Assembly (NCBI GenBank): GCA_021202835.1
Contig: JAJQCI010000096.1
Span: 1-5,008 of the forward strand
Reading direction: 5' to 3'
Source of the DNA: Clostridiales bacterium
GTDB taxonomy: Bacteria > Bacillota > Clostridia > Lachnospirales > CAG-274
Length of the DNA: 5,008 bases
Made by a program: the position numbers and the translations under genes. Of this stretch, positions 1-5,008 are shown in pieces (within the stretch, counting starts at the first letter, position 1; each line of letters opens with the position of its first letter). Below the pieces are notes generated by a model. That model saw only the letters and a program-made list of their open reading frames with translations. It ran no database searches and was not told the DNA's origin.

Positions 1-4
1 AAAC

Positions 5-1282
5 ATGTTAGATTTAAAGTTTGTAAGAGAAAATCCCGACATAGTGAAGGAAAACATCAAAAAGAAATTTCAAGACTCTAAGCTGGAGCTTGTTGACAAG
101 GTTATTGAGCTTGACAAGGAGTTCAGAGCAGCAAAGCAGGAAGCCGACTCACTTAGAAATCAGAGAAACAAAATTTCAAAGATGATCGGCGGCCTTTATG
201 CCCAGGGTAAGAAGGATGAAGCAGAAGCAGCTAAAGCACAGGTTCAGGAATTTTCACAAAGACGTGAAGAGCTTGAAGCAAAGGAAAGTGAACTTCAGGA
301 AGAAATCACAAAAATTATGATGGTTATTCCCAACATCATAGATCCCAGTGTTCCGATAGGAAGGGACGACAGCGAAAACGTTGAAATTCAAAAATTCGGC
401 GAGCCCGTTGTTCCCGATTTTGAAATACCTTATCATGTTGATATTCTTGAAAAGCTTAAAGGAATAGATCTTGACGCCGCAGGCAGAGTTGCCGGAAACG
501 GTTTTTATTACCTTATGGGCGATATAGCAAGACTCCACTCAGCGGTAATTTCATATGCAAGAGATTTTATGATTAACAGAGGCTTTACCTACTGTATTCC
601 GCCCTTTATGATCAGAAGCAATGTTGTAAACGGAGTTATGTCCTTTGCGGAAATGGATTCTATGATGTACAAAATAGAAGGCGAAGACTTATATTTAATA
701 GGAACCTCCGAGCATTCTATGATAGGAAAGTATATAGACACAATCACAAAGGAAGAAACACTTCCTCATACGCTTACATCTTATTCTCCCTGTTTCAGAA
801 AGGAAAAAGGTGCTCATGGCATAGAGGAAAGAGGAATTTACAGAATTCACCAGTTTGAAAAACAGGAAATGATTGTTATATGTAAACCTGAAGATTCTCC
901 AATGTGGTTTGACAAGCTGTGGCAAAATACAGTAGACCTTTTCAGAAGCCTTGATATTCCCGTAAGAACTATAGAATGCTGTTCAGGTGACTTAGCCGAC
1001 CTTAAGGTTAAATCATACGACGTTGAAGCATGGTCACCCAGACAGAAGAAATATTTTGAAGTAGGTTCATGTTCTAACTTAGGCGATGCACAGGCAAGAC
1101 GTCTTAAAATAAGAATTCAGGGAGAAAAGGGAAAATACCTTGCCCACACCCTCAACAACACCTGTGTTGCTCCTCCGAGAATGTTAATTGCTTTTGTTGA
1201 GAATAATATGAATGCAGACGGCTCCGTAAATATTCCCGAGGTTTTAAGACCTTATATGGGCGGTCAGAAAACTATAAAATAA
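5..1282 (+). CDS. serS: Seryl-tRNA synthetase (class II), divergent form
   Basis: This cytoplasmic enzyme charges tRNA-Ser with serine using ATP. The 425-residue length and the MLDLKFVREN start are typical of bacterial SerRS. Residues about 28-104 form a long charged helical hairpin, the coiled-coil arm that grips the tRNA-Ser variable arm. The class II core follows: a TxE serine-pocket motif (T234-S235-E236), motif 2 (F264-R265 through R280 and HQFEKQE at 282-288), the CSNLGDAQARR segment (356-366), and motif 3 around LNNT 383-386, R392 and E399. Several signature positions differ from common bacterial SerRS: GTSEHSMIG instead of a TAEVPLTN-like loop, EKGAHG in motif 2, and LNNT instead of LNGS before motif 3. 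To my memory these resemble archaeal-type or second-copy SerRS, which is inference. The ATG is 4 bases from the window edge, so its ribosome binding site and any leader are not visible. It is probably co-transcribed with the isomerase gene 14 bases downstream. Confidence 0.96.
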   Translation: MLDLKFVRENPDIVKENIKKKFQDSKLELVDKVIELDKEFRAAKQEADSLRNQRNKISKMIGGLYAQGKKDEAEAAKAQVQEFSQRREELEAKESELQEEITKIMMVIPNIIDPSVPIGRDDSENVEIQKFGEPVVPDFEIPYHVDILEKLKGIDLDAAGRVAGNGFYYLMGDIARLHSAVISYARDFMINRGFTYCIPPFMIRSNVVNGVMSFAEMDSMMYKIEGEDLYLIGTSEHSMIGKYIDTITKEETLPHTLTSYSPCFRKEKGAHGIEERGIYRIHQFEKQEMIVICKPEDSPMWFDKLWQNTVDLFRSLDIPVRTIECCSGDLADLKVKSYDVEAWSPRQKKYFEVGSCSNLGDAQARRLKIRIQGEKGKYLAHTLNNTCVAPPRMLIAFVENNMNADGSVNIPEVLRPYMGGQKTIK

Positions 1283-1296
1283 AAAGGAGTTTTACA

Positions 1297-2139
1297 ATGA
1301 AATTTAAAACAATATTTTTAGCAGCTGTGGTTGCTTTTTCAGCCCTTACGTTTACGGCATGCGGCTCATCGGAAAGCCAAACAGACGAAACGGAACAGAC
1401 AGAAACCGCAGATGAAACAGATTCTGAAGCAGGTGAGGAAAGCGCAGAGCTTACAGATGAAGAGCTTGAATATATAAATTCAATAAAAAACTACGGACTT
1501 CCCCAGCTTGAAGAACCTGAAGCAGGAGAAACAATAGCTGTCATCGACACAACAATGGGAACAATTAAGGTTCGTTTTTTTGAGGATCTTGCCCCGGTTG
1601 CCGTTCAAAACTTTTTAGGTCTTGCAGGTGAGGGATATTATGACGGAGTCATATTCCACAGAGTTATCAATGACTTTATGATTCAGAGCGGTGACCCAAC
1701 CGGAACAGGTGCAGGGGGAGAAAGCTATTTCGGTGAGGACTTCGGCCTTGAAACAACTCCCAGCTTAAGACACTTCAGAGGTGCACTTGCTATGGCAAAC
1801 ACCGGCGCAGAAAATTCAAACGGCAGTCAGTTCTATATTGTTCAGCAAACAGATATAGGCGACGACTACAAAGCTGCTTACACTGAAGCTTTTGATATGC
1901 AGGATGAAGAAATTGAAGAAGGCTCGGGAATATATATGTCGGATATCTATCCCACAGAGGTTTTAAACGAATATATTGAAAACGGCGGTGCACCCTATCT
2001 TGACGGAAGCTATACTGTTTTCGGGCAGGTTACAGAAGGTATGGATGTAGTAGACGCAATAGCCGCAGTTGAAACCGATGAAAACGATAAGCCCACAGAG
2101 GACGTTATTATAAATTCCGTAACCATAACAGAATATTAA
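1297..2139 (+). CDS. Lipoprotein cyclophilin-type peptidyl-prolyl cis-trans isomerase
   Basis: This protein probably speeds proline cis-trans isomerisation during folding of exported proteins at the outer face of the membrane. Residues 1-22 form a lipoprotein signal: basic MKFK, a hydrophobic stretch, and the lipobox FTAC with C22 as the lipidated cysteine. Phe at -3 is less usual than Leu. Residues 23-58 are an acidic Ser/Thr/Glu linker. The cyclophilin domain spans about 79-279 with the expected active-site elements: FHRV (catalytic R122), FMIQSGD (F127, Q130), MAN (166-168) and NGSQFYIV (175-182). The loop segment YLDGSYTVFG has Tyr (Y234) where cyclosporin-sensitive cyclophilins carry Trp. 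An acidic insertion of about 45 residues (185-230) separates the core from the C-terminal strands. An AAGGAG site at 1284-1289, 7 bases before the ATG, supports the start. It follows serS by 14 bases, so the two form an operon ended by the terminator at 2147-2176. Family assignment is firm; substrate is unknown. Confidence 0.94.
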   Translation: MKFKTIFLAAVVAFSALTFTACGSSESQTDETEQTETADETDSEAGEESAELTDEELEYINSIKNYGLPQLEEPEAGETIAVIDTTMGTIKVRFFEDLAPVAVQNFLGLAGEGYYDGVIFHRVINDFMIQSGDPTGTGAGGESYFGEDFGLETTPSLRHFRGALAMANTGAENSNGSQFYIVQQTDIGDDYKAAYTEAFDMQDEEIEEGSGIYMSDIYPTEVLNEYIENGGAPYLDGSYTVFGQVTEGMDVVDAIAAVETDENDKPTEDVIINSVTITEY

Positions 2140-2146
2140 AAAAAAC

Positions 2147-2176
2147 AAAACCGTCGATTTTAATTCGGCGGTTTTT
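2147..2176 (+). terminator. Intrinsic terminator of the serS-isomerase unit
   Basis: An 11-bp stem pairs AAAACCGTCGA (2147-2157) with TCGGCGGTTTT (2165-2175) around the 7-base loop TTTTAAT. It contains one T-G wobble. The T-run 2172-2176 follows the GC core, and it begins 7 bases after the isomerase stop codon. The A-run on the 5' side means the hairpin could also stop antisense transcription. Confidence 0.9.
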
Positions 2177-2220
2177 AACTTTTACTGAAACTTGAATTTA
2201 TATTTTTTACGTAAATTATC

Positions 2221-2248
2221 TTGACAAAAGCAATTTAAATGATATAAT
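2221..2248 (+). promoter_or_regulatory. Sigma-A-type promoter of the thrS leader
   Basis: A perfect -35 box TTGACA (2221-2226) and a perfect -10 box TATAAT (2243-2248) are separated by 16 bases, one short of the 17-base optimum. The expected transcription start is near 2255, just upstream of the T-box Stem I. It lies downstream of the previous terminator, so thrS has its own promoter. The stretch 2177-2220 between terminator and promoter is A/T-rich and shows nothing else. Confidence 0.88.
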
Positions 2249-2408
2249 TAAGGAAATGACAAATTGATGATAAGGACATGCTTCGGTTATACGAAAAAAC
2301 AGAGAGAGCGAAAAGGTGAGAGCGCTTATTTACGATTTCCGAAAGTACCGCCTTTGAGAGATGCCAATAACATCCGTTTGGTCAGCGTTAAACGACCCGT
2401 CCGCTTTT

Positions 2409-2440
2409 AGGGTGGAAACGAGTATAGATTTTCTCGTCCC
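2409..2440 (+). promoter_or_regulatory. T-box antiterminator
   Basis: GGG (2410-2412) pairs with CCC (2438-2440) and ACGAG (2418-2422) with CTCGT (2433-2437). This leaves the 5-base bulge TGGAA (2413-2417), whose TGGA would pair with the free NCCA end of uncharged tRNA-Thr. The 3' strand CGTCCC is shared with the 5' strand of the following terminator, so the two structures exclude each other. Confidence 0.9.
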
Positions 2441-2469
2441 ATAGGCTTGTGTCTTATGGGGCGTTTTTT
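2435..2469 (+). terminator. Conditional terminator of the thrS T-box
   Basis: CGTCCCATA (2435-2443) pairs with TATGGGGCG (2455-2463) as a 9-bp stem with one T-G wobble and an 11-base loop, followed by six T (2464-2469). It should form when tRNA-Thr is charged and end transcription before thrS. Confidence 0.92.
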
Positions 2470-2470
2470 A

Positions 2471-2636
2471 CTATAAAAGCGTTATTGATATACAGACATA
2501 TGGGCAAACAGAGTTTGCATAGATAGCTGTATATCAAACAACCTCCCTTGTATGAGCACGTAGGGTGATAGCCCGGAGTGCGAATACAGGGACGATTGCG
2601 AGAATGCGTTAAGCACGCAGCAATCGGCTTTTATAG
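2471..2636. repeat. 166-bp inverted-repeat element, four-way junction; MITE-like or structured RNA
   Basis: A perfect 10-bp terminal inverted repeat, CTATAAAAGC (2471-2480) and GCTTTTATAG (2627-2636), encloses three hairpins. Hairpin 1 is an 11-bp perfect stem (2485-2495 with 2527-2537) capped by GCAAA/TTTGC (2504-2508 with 2514-2518). Hairpin 2 is CCCT-GTAT/ATACAGGG (2545-2553 with 2584-2591, one bulged T), then a GA/GA internal loop, GCAC/GTGC (2556-2559 with 2578-2581), and a GGGT/GCCC tip. Hairpin 3 is a 7-bp stem (2593-2599 with 2620-2626), a 5-base GAGAA bulge, and TGCGT/ACGCA (2605-2609 with 2615-2619). Single-stranded linkers are very short, so nearly every base fits one compact fold. 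TTTA occurs directly outside both ends (2467-2470 and 2637-2640), like a 4-bp target duplication, although the left copy overlaps the terminator T-run. No coding potential is seen. It lies in the transcribed thrS leader after the T-box terminator. It is either a small non-autonomous mobile element or a structured RNA; the family was not recognised. Confidence 0.7.
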
Positions 2637-2685
2637 TTTAGTGTCTTTGTAAAAATCTCTGCGGACGAAACAAAAAAATATTTAC
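2637..2685 (+). other. Tail of the thrS leader, no recognised element
   Basis: This A/T-rich stretch lies between the inverted-repeat element and the thrS ribosome binding site. It holds no convincing promoter pair, hairpin or open frame, so thrS translation initiation here looks unstructured. Confidence 0.6.
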
Positions 2686-2690
2686 GGAGG
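2686..2690 (+). promoter_or_regulatory. thrS Shine-Dalgarno site that fixes the ATG start
   Basis: GGAGG at 2686-2690 is 9 bases before the ATG at 2700 but only 3 bases before an in-frame TTG at 2694. The spacing makes the ATG the true start and rules out the two-codon-longer TTG version. Confidence 0.9.
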
Positions 2691-2699
2691 AATTTGAAA

Positions 2700-4631
2700 A
2701 TGATTAATGTTACTTTAAAAGACGGCAGCATTAAGCAGTATGAAAACGGAACAACAATTCTTGATATCTGTAAGTCTGTTTCAGAAGGACTTGCAAGAAA
2801 TCTCTGCTGCGCTAAAATTAACGGTGAAGTTTTTGATTTAAGAACACCTGTTACAGAAGACTGTGCTGTTGAATTCTGTACATTTGACAGCGACGAAGGA
2901 AAAAGAGCCTTCCGCCATACAGCTTCTCATATTATGGCTCAGGCCGTAAAAAGACTTTATCCCGAGACAAAGCTGGCTATAGGCCCATCTATTGCCGACG
3001 GCTTTTATTATGATTTTGACAGGGAAACTCCTTTTACTGAAGACGACCTTTCCAAAATAGAAGCCGAAATGAAAAAAATTGCAAAAGAAAACTTAACCCT
3101 TGAAAAATTTGAACTTTCCAGAGAAGAAGCCATTGCCTTTATGGAAGAAAAGGGCGAGCCCTATAAGGTTGAATTAATCAGAGATCTTCCTGAAGACGCT
3201 GTAATTTCATTCTATAAGCAGGGAGATTTTACAGATCTCTGCGCAGGCCCTCACCTTGTTTCAACAAAAGCCGTTAAAGCTGTTAAGCTTACATCTGTTG
3301 CCGGTGCATACTGGAGAGGCAGCGAAAAGAACAAAATGCTTTCCAGAATATACGGTACGGCATTTACAAAAGCAGCCGATCTTGAAGAACATCTTCGTCT
3401 TATAGAAGAGGCAAAGAAGCGTGACCACAGAAAATTAGGCAAGGAGCTTGGGCTTTTTGTTCTTCTTGAAGAGGGTCCCGGTTTCCCGTTCTTCCTTCCT
3501 TACGGTATGGTTATAAAGAATGAGCTTATAGATTATTGGAGAGAAATTCACAGAAAAGCAGGTTATGTTGAAATTCAGACTCCTATGATTCTCAACAGAG
3601 CACTTTGGGAAAGAAGCGGCCATTGGGATCACTATAAGGAAAATATGTACACAACAAAAAAAGATGATACAGACTTTGCTATTAAACCCATGAACTGCCC
3701 CGGCGGTATGCTTGTTTATATGCAGGAACAGCATTCCTACAGAGATCTGCCCTTAAGAGCCGGAGAACTGGGCATTGTTCACCGCCACGAAAAAAGCGGT
3801 CAGCTTCACGGTCTTATGCGTGTACGCTGCTTCACACAGGATGATGCGCATATTTTTATGACAAAGGAGCAAATTAAAGATGAGATAAAGGGCGTAACCG
3901 CTCTTATCGATGAGGTTTATTCACTTTTCGGCTTTGACTATCATATTGAGCTTTCAACACGTCCCGAAAATTCAATGGGTTCAGATGAAGACTGGGAAAT
4001 CGCAACAGCAGGCCTTAAAGACGCCCTTGACGAACTGGGAAGAGATTATGAAATAAACGAGGGCGACGGCGCATTCTACGGCCCCAAGATCGACTTCCAT
4101 TTAACAGACTGTTTAGGCAGAACATGGCAGTGCGGAACTATTCAGCTTGATATGCAGCTTCCCGAAAGATTCAACCTTGAATATACAGACAAGGACGGAC
4201 AGAAAAAACGTCCGGTTATGATTCACAGAGTTGTTTTCGGCTCAATCGAAAGATTTATAGGAATTCTTACGGAACACTTCGCCGGAAGCTTCCCCACATG
4301 GCTTTCACCTGTTCAGGTTAAGGTTCTTCCCATTTCGGAAAAATTCGAAGGCTATACAACAGAGGTTAAGAATAAGCTTGAAGAAGCCGGCATAAGAGTT
4401 GAAACAGACTACCGCTCGGAAAAAATAGGCTATAAGATAAGAGAAGCCAGAAACAAGAGAGTGCCTTATATTCTTGTCTGCGGCGCAAAAGAACAGGAAA
4501 ACGGAACCGTTACCGTAAGATGCGGCGAAAATGTTTTAGGCGCCTTTACACTTGACAAGTTTATAACAGACATTAAAAAGGAAATAAAAGAAAGAGGCAA
4601 CAGAAACACATCTGTTGTAAGCGCAGAATAA
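2700..4631 (+). CDS. thrS: Threonyl-tRNA synthetase
   Basis: This cytoplasmic class II enzyme charges tRNA-Thr with threonine and removes mischarged serine. From the ATG at 2700 it is 643 residues, the usual full length. The domains run in the expected order: TGS domain (1 to about 62); editing domain with HTASH (H73, H77) and DLCAGPH (C181, H185), the four residues of the editing site; catalytic core (about 240-530) with motif 1 near QTPMILNRALWERSGHW, motif 2 with HRHE (R362, E364) and motif 3 with FGSIERFIG (R518); and the C-terminal anticodon-binding domain (about 535-630). The zinc ligands that select threonine are present as C333 (NCPGG), H384 (QDDAH) and H509 (MIHR). No key residue is missing, so both charging and editing should work. 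Expression is expected to rise when tRNA-Thr is uncharged, through the T-box upstream. The DUF1292 gene follows after 18 bases and is probably co-transcribed. Confidence 0.98.
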   Translation: MINVTLKDGSIKQYENGTTILDICKSVSEGLARNLCCAKINGEVFDLRTPVTEDCAVEFCTFDSDEGKRAFRHTASHIMAQAVKRLYPETKLAIGPSIADGFYYDFDRETPFTEDDLSKIEAEMKKIAKENLTLEKFELSREEAIAFMEEKGEPYKVELIRDLPEDAVISFYKQGDFTDLCAGPHLVSTKAVKAVKLTSVAGAYWRGSEKNKMLSRIYGTAFTKAADLEEHLRLIEEAKKRDHRKLGKELGLFVLLEEGPGFPFFLPYGMVIKNELIDYWREIHRKAGYVEIQTPMILNRALWERSGHWDHYKENMYTTKKDDTDFAIKPMNCPGGMLVYMQEQHSYRDLPLRAGELGIVHRHEKSGQLHGLMRVRCFTQDDAHIFMTKEQIKDEIKGVTALIDEVYSLFGFDYHIELSTRPENSMGSDEDWEIATAGLKDALDELGRDYEINEGDGAFYGPKIDFHLTDCLGRTWQCGTIQLDMQLPERFNLEYTDKDGQKKRPVMIHRVVFGSIERFIGILTEHFAGSFPTWLSPVQVKVLPISEKFEGYTTEVKNKLEEAGIRVETDYRSEKIGYKIREARNKRVPYILVCGAKEQENGTVTVRCGENVLGAFTLDKFITDIKKEIKERGNRNTSVVSAE

Positions 4632-4649
4632 TAAACGGAGGACAATAAA

Positions 4650-4988
4650 ATGAGCTGTAACCATGAACATCATGACCACGACTGCTGTGACCACGATCAC
4701 GACTGCGGTTGTGAAAAAATAAATCTCGTTCTTGAAGACGACAGAGAAATCACCTGTGACGTAATCTGTATTTTCAGTCTTGACGACGATTCCGAACAGG
4801 AATATATCGCTTTAGACCCGGGTGAAGACGAAGACGTTCTTCTCTACCGTTTTTCAGAAACAGATGACGGCGAGATAAGCCTTGACAATATAGACAGTGA
4901 TGAAGAATATGAAGCTGTCTGCAGTGCTTTAGACGAAATATTCGCAGAAGACGACGAATATTATACAGATTATGATATAAATGAATAA
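4650..4988 (+). CDS. DUF1292 (YrzB-like) acidic protein with Cys/His-rich N-terminus
   Basis: The function is unknown. Residues about 24-95 match the DUF1292 pattern as I remember it: a strand-rich start (INLVLEDDREITCDVICIF), then EYIALDPGEDEDVLLYRF, then an acidic IDSDEEYEAVCSALDEI segment. The family is common in Firmicutes, usually as small cytoplasmic proteins of about 90-110 residues. The unusual part is residues 1-21, which contain five Cys (3, 12, 13, 19, 21) and six His (5, 7, 8, 10, 15, 17) mixed with Asp. This looks able to bind a metal such as zinc, nickel or copper, but that is inference from composition. The rest is strongly acidic, including a DDEYYTDYD tail. There is no signal peptide or membrane segment. 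A GGAGG site at 4637-4641, 8 bases before the ATG, supports the start. The gene lies 18 bases after thrS and should share its T-box control. The 20 bases after the stop show no complete terminator before the window ends. Confidence 0.87.
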   Translation: MSCNHEHHDHDCCDHDHDCGCEKINLVLEDDREITCDVICIFSLDDDSEQEYIALDPGEDEDVLLYRFSETDDGEISLDNIDSDEEYEAVCSALDEIFAEDDEYYTDYDINE

Positions 4989-5008
4989 TATCAAAGGTTA
5001 TCGATTTC

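Larger units (their letters stand above)
2255..2469 (+). promoter_or_regulatory. Threonine T-box riboswitch leader of thrS
   Basis: This leader senses the charging state of tRNA-Thr and controls transcription into thrS. Stem I shows the family's landmarks: GATGA (2266-2270) opposite GAGAG (2356-2360) as the K-turn/GA motif; a lower helix AAGG/CCTT (2272-2275 with 2351-2354); an AGAGAG-type bulge near 2301-2306; and a distal hairpin AGCG/CGCT (2307-2310 with 2323-2326) whose loop holds GGTGAGAG. The candidate specifier codon is ACC (Thr) at 2347-2349, preceded by GAAAGT and followed by the expected purine G. CGTTT/AAACG (2375-2379 with 2390-2394) is a plausible Stem III. The T-box sequence AGGGTGGAAACGAG lies at 2409-2422. 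Its variable base is A, so the matching tRNA-Thr should have U at position 73. The start at 2255 is inferred from the promoter. The class call is firm; the details of Stem I pairing were drawn by eye. Confidence 0.93.

Noticed and set aside
254..538. Minus-strand open frames inside serS (254-538 and 695-925)
   Set aside because: They lie wholly inside serS, have no recognisable domain, and the + strand frame encodes a full conserved enzyme.
1790..2148. Minus-strand open frames over the isomerase gene end
   Set aside because: They oppose the conserved cyclophilin frame and show no family features; one runs into the terminator stem.
2471..2636. The four-way junction as a tRNA or tRNA-like gene
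   Set aside because: At 166 bases it is about twice tRNA length, and it lacks a GGTTCGA-type T loop, a 7-bp acceptor stem pattern and a normal anticodon arm.
2593..2636. Hairpin 3 plus GGCTTTTATAG as an ordinary intrinsic terminator
   Set aside because: The stem carries a 5-base bulge, only four T follow before A, and these T are used in the perfect outer inverted repeat. Constitutive termination here would also block thrS.
2694..2699. In-frame TTG as an upstream start for thrS adding two residues
   Set aside because: It is only 3 bases from the GGAGG, too close for initiation, while the ATG at 2700 has ideal 9-base spacing and gives the normal MINVTLKDG start.
3251..3734. Minus-strand open frames inside thrS
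   Set aside because: They are antisense to the conserved editing and catalytic domains and have no independent support.
4981..5008. Possible terminator after the DUF1292 gene
   Set aside because: Only 20 bases remain after the stop codon and no complete hairpin with a T-run is visible before the window ends.

Overview
The window looks like a chromosomal housekeeping segment from a low- to mid-GC Gram-positive bacterium, most likely a clostridial Firmicute (an Oscillospiraceae/Ruminococcaceae-type anaerobe is my guess). The reasons are strong GGAGG-type ribosome binding sites, a TTGACA/TATAAT promoter, a T-box leader on an aminoacyl-tRNA synthetase gene, a DUF1292 protein, a Gram-positive style lipoprotein, and A/T-rich non-coding DNA. 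All genes are on the + strand.

Layout. Bases 5-1282 encode seryl-tRNA synthetase (serS), with the ATG almost at the window edge. Only 14 bases later comes an exported cyclophilin-type peptidyl-prolyl isomerase lipoprotein (1297-2139). A strong intrinsic terminator (2147-2176) closes this unit. A 560-base gap follows, and it is full of regulatory structure: a sigma-A-type promoter (2221-2248); a threonine T-box leader (about 2255-2469) with a candidate ACC specifier, a T-box/antiterminator and a competing terminator; then a separate compact inverted-repeat element (2471-2636); then a short tail carrying the thrS Shine-Dalgarno. Threonyl-tRNA synthetase (thrS) runs from the ATG at 2700 to 4631. 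It is followed after 18 bases by a small acidic DUF1292 protein with a Cys/His-rich head (4650-4988).

How it works together. The first unit pairs translation (Ser-tRNA charging) with an extracytoplasmic folding enzyme; no functional link is evident beyond co-transcription. The second unit is expected to respond to threonine supply: uncharged tRNA-Thr should stabilise the antiterminator and let transcription continue through the 166-base element into thrS and the DUF1292 gene.

The most unusual item is the 2471-2636 element. A perfect 10-bp terminal inverted repeat encloses three well-formed hairpins, so the whole segment folds as a four-way junction. It is bounded by TTTA on both sides and starts exactly where the T-box terminator's T-run ends. 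It could be a small non-autonomous mobile element that landed next to the terminator, or a structured RNA of unrecognised class; I could not match it to a family I know.
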